A stretch of 8,948 bases of DNA from Candidatus Hodarchaeota archaeon (GCA_016840025.1 JAEOTF010000457.1:1-8948), one strand, 5' to 3'; positions 1-6,002 are shown, counted from the first letter of the stretch. Program-made: numbers and translations. The notes: generated by a model from the sequence alone, not told the origin.

Positions 1-169
1 AAGCATCCAATAGATCCTTTAACCACTCATTCCAATCAAAACCCTTAACCCAAGCTTTTTGAAGGGTGGCATCCATCTGGTTGTATGCTAAATCGAAAAT
101 AAGATCGATATCAGGACCTTGAACTGGGGTGAGTAAAAAGTTTCCTACATTTCGAAAAATAGTATCCAT
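1..169 (-). CDS. Partial unknown protein, N-terminal 56 residues, cut by the left window edge
   Basis: An open frame begins with ATG at 169 and stays open to base 1. The protein starts MDTIFRNVGNFLLTPVQ and contains acidic and aromatic stretches such as GFDWNEWLKDLLDA; it looks mostly helical and soluble. No family is recognised from this fragment. The start is well placed: a GAAGG Shine-Dalgarno-like motif (175-179) lies five bases before the ATG, inside the last codons of the upstream GTPase gene. Only one base separates that gene's TGA stop (171-173) from this ATG, so the two are almost certainly co-transcribed and perhaps translationally coupled. It could be a partner or regulator of the GTPase, but that is inference from position only. 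Confidence 0.6.
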   Translation of the reverse strand, partial: MDTIFRNVGNFLLTPVQGPDIDLIFDLAYNQMDATLQKAWVKGFDWNEWLKDLLDA

Positions 170-170
170 T

Positions 171-701
171 TCAGCCTTCAATTGCTTCAAGCATTTCGTT
201 TGTTATACAAGAAAATAACTTTTCTACATTAACGCCTGTAAGTGCTGAAGTTTCGATATAGTGCTCTATGCTGTATTTCTTTTGCATCTTTTTTACTAAA
301 TCCATGTTTATGTTTTTCTCGAGATCACATTTTGTTGCACAAAGTACAATGATCGGTTTTTGACCACTGCTATGGAAAATATCAATCCATGAAGGCATCT
401 GTTCGAGTGTTTCGGGTCTCGTTGCTTCAAAACAGAAAAGAACGCCTTGTGTCCCAGTCACGTACAGAGGTAGCACCTGTTTGAACCTTTCCTCTCCTGC
501 AAAGTCCCACAGCTGTAAGGTAATTTCCGTTTTACCTGTTTCTCTGTGCGCAACAACACTTTTTAGCGCAAAGTCAACCCCAATGGTTTTTTTGGTATCC
601 GAGATAAATCGAGCATTCACATAGCGATGAACGAGACATGTTTTGCCAACCCATGTTTCACCGGTTACCACTACTTTGAAAACATCTTCGAGGGAACCCA
701 T
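171..701 (-). CDS. Rab/Ras-family small GTPase
   Basis: A single-domain GTPase of 176 residues, the usual size of a Ras/Rab core. Numbered from the chosen start, G1 is GETWVGKT (14-21), the switch I threonine is T39 in KKTIGVDF, G3 is WDFAGEERF (D66 to E70), G4 is TKCD (123-126) and G5 is ETSAL (151-155). Switch I and the WD..G.ERF block resemble Rab. G4 has Thr for the usual Asn, as in Rho/Rac proteins. The catalytic Gln of DTAGQ is Glu. No C-terminal cysteines are present, so membrane attachment by prenylation is not expected. The frame is open from a TTG at 758 and has ATGs at 713 and 701. I prefer 701 because GGAG (714-717) lies 12 bases upstream and a TATATC-like box lies near 731. It is followed after one base by another gene and is divergent from the Yip1-like unit. 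Confidence 0.9.
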   Translation of the reverse strand: MGSLEDVFKVVVTGETWVGKTCLVHRYVNARFISDTKKTIGVDFALKSVVAHRETGKTEITLQLWDFAGEERFKQVLPLYVTGTQGVLFCFEATRPETLEQMPSWIDIFHSSGQKPIIVLCATKCDLEKNINMDLVKKMQKKYSIEHYIETSALTGVNVEKLFSCITNEMLEAIEG

Positions 702-873
702 AGATGATTGCATCTCCAGAAAAGTGATATAGAATTGGGATAAGTTTTCTACTAACAAAGTAATGTAAGAATCAAATAAATATTTTCACGTGCTATCCAG
801 AAAACGCAATATTTTACAGTCAATATGAGAAGTGACTAATTATTTTTTATATAAACTTGCACTGTAATCGGAA
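702..873. promoter_or_regulatory. Divergent promoter region between the GTPase and Yip1-like units
   Basis: This 172-base AT-rich gap separates two divergent transcription units. For the minus strand, TATA-like stretches occur near 731 (CTATATCAC) and 781 (AATATTTATTT); either could serve the GTPase gene. For the plus strand the clear candidate is the box at 846-854, listed separately. A CACGTG hexamer sits at 787-792, with no further evidence that it is an operator. If the GTPase is translated from an earlier codon (713 or 758), part of this region would be coding. Confidence 0.5.
846..854 (+). promoter_or_regulatory. TATA box for the small ORF/Yip1-like unit
   Basis: TTTATATAA is a strong match to an archaeal TATA box. 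Its centre (about 850) predicts transcription start near 875, which coincides with the ATG at 874 of the 45-codon ORF. This would give a leaderless or nearly leaderless mRNA, a common archaeal arrangement. The element is nearly symmetrical, but on the opposite strand no start codon lies at the right distance. Confidence 0.55.
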
Positions 874-1011
874 ATGTCAACATATCGCCAGTTCTTTCTT
901 AGATTAATGAGAAGTGAAATAAAAAGAGAATTTCTGATGGATAAGATAAGATCAATAAGACAAAAAATAGAACTTATTCAAAGAGAAAGAGAAGCGTATA
1001 GGGGAACTTAA
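874..1011 (+). CDS. Small basic helical protein (45 residues) upstream of the Yip1-like gene
   Basis: The frame reads MSTYRQFFLRLMRSEIKR and then a run rich in Lys, Arg, Glu and Ile, ending EREAYRGT. It is probably one long charged helix, possibly a short coiled coil, with no cysteines or membrane segment. An in-frame stop (TAA, 865-867) fixes the upstream limit. Support for coding comes from two placements: the ATG lies where a TATA box at 846-854 predicts transcription start, and its TAA stop overlaps the next ATG by one base (TAATG), as in translationally coupled pairs. An alternative start is the ATG at 907. No family is recognised. It may be a genuine small protein or an upstream ORF that controls translation of the Yip1-like gene. 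Confidence 0.5.
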   Translation: MSTYRQFFLRLMRSEIKREFLMDKIRSIRQKIELIQREREAYRGT

Positions 1012-1991
1012 TGTCAGCAAAAAAACAGGTTTTTTGTACTGAATGCGGCGCCCAACTCCTACCGGACGCTAAGTTCTGCGGAATTTGTGGAGCTCAACTA
1101 CGTTTAGGTGTAGACACAGAAAAAACCCCTAGCCCTGTATCTCCACCAACAACGACTACAGATGATGATACAAGAGGATTAGGGGCGATACCGCGCTACG
1201 AACGTCCCTCACAGCCACCACCTCTTTATTCTGAACCAAAAATATCTACTCAATATCAGCAAGGTGGACCTCAACAACCCCAAGCTACACCACCTTATTA
1301 TGTGGGAACCCCAACTATTTGGCAACAACCCGAGCAGAAACTAAAACGTTTGTGGGAAACATTACTTTTATCACCTGCAAAAGGAATGCGCAAGGTTGCC
1401 CGTGGTCCAGACATAGGGATACCAATATTGGTACTTTTTCTCGTGGGACTTTGTACTGGGCTTGCATCTTACATTTACTTACAGCAGCGTGTTACCGTTA
1501 ACTGGGTAGATATGTCAGGAGAGCAGAAACTTATTTGGGATAGTGTTCCACTAAGTTTATTCGCCATAGGCATCTTATTTTCCATAATTTCATCCTTTGT
1601 AGCCTCTTTTTTACTATACGGGGTGATAGCATTTTTTGGAAAAACTGCACCCTATGAAAAATCCTTTAAACAAAGTTTTGCTATAATTGGTTATGCAGAA
1701 GTTGCAAGCCTTGTTTTTTCAGTCCTAAGTATACCGTTGATGCTCTTTAGAGAAGAAAAAACAATCGAATTCGGTTCTGATGCTGGTCAGATGGAGATCA
1801 TGGAGGAAATCACACAAATTTTAATTCTCCCCCTAGAATTTCAATTATTTACCCTGATATTTTTTGGTTGGAGTCTTGTATTGATTTATTTTGGAATAAA
1901 AGGATCATTTGTTAAACAAACAGAAGTTAATAAGGTTTTTATTATTTATGTGATCGGAAGAACGCTCCTACGAGTTCTGTTTAGTGTTTAA
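1011..1991 (+). CDS. Zinc-ribbon plus Yip1-like five-helix membrane protein
   Basis: The 326-residue protein has three parts. Residues 7-30 form a zinc ribbon with CxxC pairs C9/C12 and C23/C26. Residues 35-108 are a disordered linker rich in Pro, Gln and Thr. Residues 115-326 form a membrane domain opening with SPAKGMRKVARGPDIGIP, typical of the amphipathic entry to Yip1-family domains. About five hydrophobic segments follow (135-157, 178-209, 222-246, 268-296, 305-325), matching the usual Yip1 topology. In eukaryotes Yip1/YIPF proteins sit in ER and Golgi membranes and bind Rab GTPases; prokaryotic zinc-ribbon/Yip1 proteins are common but uncharacterised. The start has an AGGGG motif (999-1003 region) just upstream and overlaps the stop of the preceding small ORF. 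The location beside a divergent Rab-like gene makes a GTPase link attractive but unproven. The assignment rests on motif and topology; a more general Yip1-clan membrane protein is possible. Confidence 0.75.
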   Translation: MSAKKQVFCTECGAQLLPDAKFCGICGAQLRLGVDTEKTPSPVSPPTTTTDDDTRGLGAIPRYERPSQPPPLYSEPKISTQYQQGGPQQPQATPPYYVGTPTIWQQPEQKLKRLWETLLLSPAKGMRKVARGPDIGIPILVLFLVGLCTGLASYIYLQQRVTVNWVDMSGEQKLIWDSVPLSLFAIGILFSIISSFVASFLLYGVIAFFGKTAPYEKSFKQSFAIIGYAEVASLVFSVLSIPLMLFREEKTIEFGSDAGQMEIMEEITQILILPLEFQLFTLIFFGWSLVLIYFGIKGSFVKQTEVNKVFIIYVIGRTLLRVLFSV

Positions 1992-2038
1992 GCAGCAGAA
2001 AGTCCCTTAAAGTGTTACAGCGGAACTTTATTCCCTTA

Positions 2039-2932
2039 TTAGGGATGTTCAAATCGCCATCGGCATGAAACAAAACTATGCCAAATGGTTCTAACATCTG
2101 GGTTTTCCTTGCCCCAGATTAAGAAAATTGCGACCAGATGTTTACAGGCTTTAGCCATCCGAGAAGTTCGGCCTAGAAAATCCCCACAATCATGTATTAT
2201 TACCCTTTTTGTTCGGTCAATATTGATCAAGAAAACAGGTTTGAGCTCTCCTGTTTCCTTATCTTTTCCAAGATAATGGCCTTTGATTCCCATAGGAGAA
2301 AAAGAAAGATCAAATTTATCTTTTATAAGTTCTTGAGCTTTTTCAATTCGTCCTGAATAGGCAAAATCTTCTACTAGATACTCTTCCATCGCTTCAGAAG
2401 AAAGAGTAACGCTTTTTTCAAGAAAATCATTGGCAAGTTCAATCAATTCCTCAAATAAGCCATATTCTGTGCTTAATGTACGGGAACACATCTTGGAGGC
2501 AATTGCAAGGCTAATAAGAGCCTTTATATGGCTACATACCGCATCAAACTCTGCAAAGTCATCACATGTGCAGATTGCCTTACCTGTACTGGGTACAAGT
2601 GTACTAGTGTTCAATTCTTCACCACGAGGGATAAAAGTTCCTATGAAGTTAGAGTCAGATTCAAAAATGTCTATAACTCGTTTTTCAATATTTAACATCT
2701 CATAAGCTTGAAAATTCACTACAGAATCTGCCAAAGACTCTAGTGCGGATGATAATTCATCTTTCTCTACTGTCTCCGCTAATGAATCTATAATAAAATC
2801 GACAAGATTATCTTTTTTCAGCTTACTAAACCCACGAAATCCTTTCTTTCGACAAATATCCTTGAGATTTGGTACTTTGAGCTGTGAAAGAAGATAATGG
2901 ACTCTATCCTCCAAAAATGCTGGATCCGACAT
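2039..2932 (-). CDS. SWIM zinc-finger protein with N-terminal SAP/Rho_N-like domain
   Basis: A 297-residue soluble protein. Residues 13-50 (from LLSQLKVPNLKDICRKKG to the DNLVDFII segment) resemble the small helix-extended-helix SAP/Rho_N fold that binds nucleic acids. A canonical SWIM finger follows at 121-135: C121-x-C123, nine residues, C133-x-H135. A second SWIM-like motif at 247-265 has the form H-x-C-x13-C-x-H (H247, C249, C263, H265), with His replacing the first Cys. SWIM fingers are found in DNA-binding and protein-interacting factors, so a nucleic-acid role is likely but its target is unknown. The ATG at 2932 is fixed by an in-frame TGA just upstream. The gene lies 73 bases downstream of the Arf-like fusion on the same strand, and that gap contains a 7-bp inverted repeat and a TATA-like sequence, so it may have its own promoter. 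It converges with the Yip1-like gene. Confidence 0.75.
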   Translation of the reverse strand: MSDPAFLEDRVHYLLSQLKVPNLKDICRKKGFRGFSKLKKDNLVDFIIDSLAETVEKDELSSALESLADSVVNFQAYEMLNIEKRVIDIFESDSNFIGTFIPRGEELNTSTLVPSTGKAICTCDDFAEFDAVCSHIKALISLAIASKMCSRTLSTEYGLFEELIELANDFLEKSVTLSSEAMEEYLVEDFAYSGRIEKAQELIKDKFDLSFSPMGIKGHYLGKDKETGELKPVFLINIDRTKRVIIHDCGDFLGRTSRMAKACKHLVAIFLIWGKENPDVRTIWHSFVSCRWRFEHP

Positions 2933-2956
2933 TATTCATCATCCATCTTAACTGAT

Positions 2957-2982
2957 CTCGGTGATAAAGAAAGTCCACCGAG
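2957..2982 (-). promoter_or_regulatory. Inverted repeat upstream of the SWIM gene (possible operator or leader hairpin)
   Basis: CTCGGTG and CACCGAG are perfect 7-base inverted copies (2957-2963 and 2976-2982) separated by 12 bases; a G·U pair could extend the stem to eight. On the minus strand the repeat ends 24 bases before the SWIM start codon. A TATA-like sequence, TATAATAA (about 3003-3010), predicts transcription start near 2980, so the repeat would overlap the start site, the usual place for a repressor operator. It could equally act as an RNA hairpin, or end the transcript of the upstream GTPase gene, although no T-run follows. Confidence 0.4.
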
Positions 2983-3005
2983 TGAATAAGAAAATTTTGC
3001 TGTTA

Positions 3006-4208
3006 TTATACGAGTAAGGGATCAGAGAGTGTGATTTGACTTTTAGGAACATACCAGCCGCCTTTTTTCTTGATGATAACGCCTTCTGTGACCAGTTGTT
3101 CAAGCACGTCTTCAAGCACCTGTGCTGAGAGATTTGTAAGTTTTTGTATGCCATCAATTCGAAGCGCAGAACGGACTTGAGAAAACGCAAACATAACTCT
3201 GAGTGGAGCTGGGGCTTGTGGTTTGAGAATTGGGATTTCCGATTTAAATGTTTTAGAAAGAAATTCAAGTAAATTTTCATCAGAAAGAGCTTCAGGGAGG
3301 GTACTAGCCCAATTGACAACTTGTTTGGCAATAGAACGAGTCTGACTAATGGAATCCAGCTTATCCACTATCGCGGCACAAATAAGCCGATCGGGACTAA
3401 GGGACGGGTGTTTGGTTTTTAAAATATCCATCTGTTTACTTTCAAAAACGATACGATGGTTACCGAAAGTGATATCGGCTAAGTGCTCGGTTTGGCTGAA
3501 AACCTGACTACCGAAACTACTTATAGCTGAAAAAAAGCCAGAGAAGATCGCACTGTCTACTTCAGTTCCACCCATAGTAGCTGCTGCTAATGGAACTCCA
3601 AAATCCGTGAATAGTACGATATTCTTTAGATGAATTCTTTCTGTTTCTTTCTGTTGCAAAACTTTCTCAGTAAACCACTCCCATGCTTCTTCCACGCCGT
3701 CTCCAAATTTTGCTGATGTCAAATATAAACCAAAGCTGCGGGGGCGCGCCATCATGAATCTTTCTAAGTGGAGTTCTGCAATGATTTCTTCAAAGGACAA
3801 TGTATTTGGTAAATCTTTCTTATTGACGATAAAACAGAATACCGCTTCTTGCTGAATCCAGTCATTTACTTTATCGAGCCATTTTCGGGCCTCAACCATT
3901 TTAAGAGGATCAGCGGAATCAAGCACCCATATGACGCCATCACATTTACGGAGGTGAGGTTCCCACAAGTGTTCTGCGAATACTGATTGACCACCTATGT
4001 CATACACAGCAACACGGGAATCAGAATCGATTTTATATGTTTCTACGTTCACACCCATAGTCGCACGGGTTTTTATTGGTTTTGTAGGTTCTTTGATGCG
4101 TTTTAGAAAAGTAGTTTTGCCGGCATTCTGAAGACCAATCACAACAATCCTCGCATCGAAATCCGGCATAGTAGAACGCATTGTTTTTACACACATTATA
4201 TACTTCAT
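3006..4208 (-). CDS. Arf-family GTPase fused to longin/roadblock-like and winged-helix domains
   Basis: A 400-residue three-part protein. Residues 18-187 are an Arf/Sar-like GTPase with G1 GLQNAGKTT (25-33), switch I TRATMGVNVE (48-57), G3 DIGGQ (70-74), G4 NKKD (129-132) and G5 TSAK (164-167). All key residues including the catalytic Gln are intact. Residues about 195-305 read as strand-strand-helix-strands-helix (IVLFTDFGVPLAA, then a helix from DSAIFSGFF, then ADITFGNHRIVFES), an order that fits a longin-like fold better than roadblock. Residues 333-388 look like a winged helix ending in the wing GVIIKKKGGWYV. Classical Arf proteins stop near 180 residues, so the extra 210 are a real fusion. 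Membrane-binding N-terminal myristoylation (Met-Gly) is absent. Starts at residues 1, 5, 10 and 14 are possible; TATATAA (4196-4202) favours residue 14 (4169), while A/T boxes near 4245 and 4262 favour residue 1. The middle-domain assignment is inference from secondary-structure pattern. Confidence 0.85.
   Translation of the reverse strand: MKYIMCVKTMRSTMPDFDARIVVIGLQNAGKTTFLKRIKEPTKPIKTRATMGVNVETYKIDSDSRVAVYDIGGQSVFAEHLWEPHLRKCDGVIWVLDSADPLKMVEARKWLDKVNDWIQQEAVFCFIVNKKDLPNTLSFEEIIAELHLERFMMARPRSFGLYLTSAKFGDGVEEAWEWFTEKVLQQKETERIHLKNIVLFTDFGVPLAAATMGGTEVDSAIFSGFFSAISSFGSQVFSQTEHLADITFGNHRIVFESKQMDILKTKHPSLSPDRLICAAIVDKLDSISQTRSIAKQVVNWASTLPEALSDENLLEFLSKTFKSEIPILKPQAPAPLRVMFAFSQVRSALRIDGIQKLTNLSAQVLEDVLEQLVTEGVIIKKKGGWYVPKSQITLSDPLLV
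4196..4202 (-). promoter_or_regulatory. TATA-like box that bears on the Arf-fusion start
   Basis: On the minus strand TATATAA lies within the first codons of the longest frame of the Arf-like gene. Its position predicts transcription start near 4173, four bases before the ATG at 4169 (residue 14), from which the protein would begin MPDFDARIVVIGLQNAG. That would be a compact, near-leaderless start like many archaeal genes. It competes with A/T-rich boxes further upstream (about 4241-4249 and 4258-4266), which would support the ATG at 4208. Confidence 0.3.
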
Positions 4209-4390
4209 CTAAGACTATTAAGAACTTTACCTATTTTCACTTTTTTTAACTATTGACTTAAAATTTCAGTACAGACAAGAACAAAAAATTTTCAAGTTTA
4301 AGTGAAATTTTGTATTGAAGTGATTAATGCAATTATTAGGTCTCTAAGTTTTATTCGAGTAATAAAATTAAGAAAGGAAAAAGATCTATT
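4209..4390. promoter_or_regulatory. Intergenic region upstream of the Arf-like fusion
   Basis: An AT-rich 182-base gap between two minus-strand genes. It holds minus-strand A/T boxes near 4241-4249 (TTAAAAAAA) and 4258-4266 (AATTTTAAG), which are candidate promoter elements for the Arf-like gene. The gap is large enough that the two genes may be transcribed separately. No hairpin terminator or small ORF worth listing was found. Confidence 0.3.
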
Positions 4391-5641
4391 TCAATTGAGA
4401 AGGGAACGCAAAGTGGACGATGGAACACGAATGAGGTAGTTTAGTCCCCCAGATGCACAATACTGTGAGACTAGAATCAGTCCCAATCCCCTTGCCCATA
4501 GAATCGCATCATAAACATAATTGACTAATTTTTCACGAGTAATTCCGCGGAATAGATGCGCTAACCGCTCTTCTGTCCTCTGGAATAACTCAGCATGCGG
4601 CACATGGAGCTGATCCGCACCTAGTTCACCTAGTGCCCTTAGAAGAGCTAGATATTGTGTTGGTCCCTCAAGAGTAGGAGAATTATCTTCTGAATGAACG
4701 ATTTTCAATCCTAAATCAGCTAATGAAAGCCCACCAGGCATAGATATACCAAAACGAGATGGGTTCAAGCCACTTTTCTCAAAATATTGGCGAACAGAGT
4801 CAGCGGTAATTAATACCGTGGTTGATCTTATACGACGACGAAGCAAGTAATCATCGGTTAAAAAACTGCGTAACTCTGCCTTAATCTCAGAAACATCTGT
4901 GGTTCCATGCAAGAAAAATAACATATCGCCAAAGAACTCGACAATTGTAGGGGGAGAAGCGAGTTCAAGAAAATCTCCATCAACAATTCCATTGAGAATG
5001 TGATGAGCCAATCGCATACCGTCTCGTTCATCAAAATCGATTGGAATCGCTGTTGACTGAGAATGATTCTTTGTATGTCGTAAAGTTCTAGTGACGGTTT
5101 TCTGATCGGTAAATAAGAGAACAGGGAAAAAAACCGGGTGTATATGCGTTAAGTTGGAAAGCACAAACTGAAGAATATCGATAAGAAAGCTATTACGAGT
5201 AGCGAGTTTCCATATTACAATGAAATCTCGGTTGTGCAATGCTTCTAGTAGCTCAGAAAGGATGTCCGCTACATTTAATGCAATTTTCACGTGATCATAA
5301 AGAGTGAATTCTGCATCAGGCTTCATTTTTTCCGCAATTTTATCCATCCTTACAAGGACTTCCTCAAAATGCGATTTAACTCCTCCACCAGTCCACTCCT
5401 TTAATTCTCTGTCGGAAGCCAATGTTTGTAGCAGGAGATCAACAACTTCTCTCCAAGAGTAAGGATCGCTAGGATCAGTTTCGAGGAAGGAACGGGATGT
5501 AAAATCAACGGTAATAGCCTTTTTTTCGGGAGGGATAGACGCACGAATGGTAGATTCTACCTTCAATGATTGAAAAGCTTCTAGTAAAACTTCTGGAATA
5601 CTATTAGAATTAGAACTTGTTAAAGGATAAAAAAGATACAT
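4391..5641 (-). CDS. Unrecognised 416-residue protein, faintly ATPase-like
   Basis: Not confidently recognised. Numbered from the ATG at 5641, the protein has a soluble alpha/beta pattern. It shows a hydrophobic strand ITVDFTS (43-49), a strand HPVFFPVLLFTDQ (168-180) that sits like a Walker B strand, then IPIDFDERDGMRLAHHIL (199-216), which resembles the segment after the ATPase core in STAND/AAA-type archaeal ATPases. A helical C-terminal part (about 345-416) could be winged-helix. No P-loop (GxxxxGKS/T) is present, so if related it is a non-nucleotide-binding relative or a truncated one. The frame is open back to 5875, with a second ATG at 5731, but the extra N-terminus is encoded by a GC-rich patch unlike the rest, so 5641 is preferred; neither start has a good ribosome-binding site. 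It lies upstream of the Arf-like fusion on the same strand across a 182-base gap. Confidence 0.6.
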   Translation of the reverse strand: MYLFYPLTSSNSNSIPEVLLEAFQSLKVESTIRASIPPEKKAITVDFTSRSFLETDPSDPYSWREVVDLLLQTLASDRELKEWTGGGVKSHFEEVLVRMDKIAEKMKPDAEFTLYDHVKIALNVADILSELLEALHNRDFIVIWKLATRNSFLIDILQFVLSNLTHIHPVFFPVLLFTDQKTVTRTLRHTKNHSQSTAIPIDFDERDGMRLAHHILNGIVDGDFLELASPPTIVEFFGDMLFFLHGTTDVSEIKAELRSFLTDDYLLRRRIRSTTVLITADSVRQYFEKSGLNPSRFGISMPGGLSLADLGLKIVHSEDNSPTLEGPTQYLALLRALGELGADQLHVPHAELFQRTEERLAHLFRGITREKLVNYVYDAILWARGLGLILVSQYCASGGLNYLIRVPSSTLRSLLN

Positions 5642-5813
5642 ACAAGAGCTTTGTGTGCCCCCTCGGTCACGTAGGGCGGCTAAACAACGGACAGGTGAGT
5701 GAGTGGCGGATGGGGGGCGGGAATTCTGCATCCGAGATGATTCTCCAGAAATACGTTTGTTGTGATTTCTCTTCTCTAAGAAGCTGTTCTCCCTATCTTG
5801 TACGCTTCTTTGC

Positions 5814-6002
5814 TTATAAGCACCTAAACAAACGCTCCTTTCCAATTTCGGGCGGGAAATAGAAATTGAGATCAATTTTCCAGCCCTTTCTACTGAATAC
5901 TTCCCATTCTGGATTTAAATCATATTTCTTCAATTTTTGTCGGAATTTAGTCGAGACTTCGCCTTTTTGTCGGACAGAATGAGAGTACAGCGAAAGTGAC
6001 AT
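5814..6002 (-). CDS. Possible small basic protein (62 residues), unrecognised
   Basis: The frame starts with ATG at 6002 (MSLSLYSHSVRQKGEV) and ends at a TAA within the GCTTATAAGC palindrome. A TTG at 6023 is an alternative start. The composition looks protein-like: a basic N-terminal half, then LNPEWEVFSRKGWKIDLNFY, which reads like alternating beta strands, then PPEIGKERLFRCL. A minus-strand TTAAATTTA near 6048-6056 could supply a promoter. No family is recognised and no good ribosome-binding site is present. It overlaps the extended frame of the downstream gene by 62 bases, which argues that the downstream gene starts later. It may be a real small gene, a remnant or chance. Confidence 0.3.
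   Translation of the reverse strand: MSLSLYSHSVRQKGEVSTKFRQKLKKYDLNPEWEVFSRKGWKIDLNFYFPPEIGKERLFRCL

Noticed and set aside
787..792. CACGTG palindrome in the divergent promoter region
   Set aside because: A single hexamer with no extended symmetry or second copy is expected by chance at this rate.
2008..2030. TAAAGT/ACTTTA hairpin between the convergent Yip1-like and SWIM genes
   Set aside because: Six AT-rich base pairs with an 11-base loop and no T-run are too weak to call a terminator.
2085..2705. Two plus-strand frames opposite the SWIM gene (2085-2276, 2430-2705)
   Set aside because: They are antisense shadows of the SWIM gene, with no ribosome-binding site or recognisable product.
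2948..3331. A 127-codon minus-strand frame overlapping the 3' part of the Arf-like gene
   Set aside because: It lies in another frame of a well-supported gene, and its Leu/Lys/Ser-rich product looks like chance translation.
5642..5800. tRNA, box C/D RNA or RNase P RNA as an explanation of the GC-rich patch
   Set aside because: No T-arm consensus, no matched C and D boxes and no RNase P core motifs could be found by eye on either strand.
5617..5862. An 81-codon plus-strand frame across the GC-rich patch
   Set aside because: It has no recognisable motif and no ribosome-binding site, and it is antisense to the start of the 416-residue gene.
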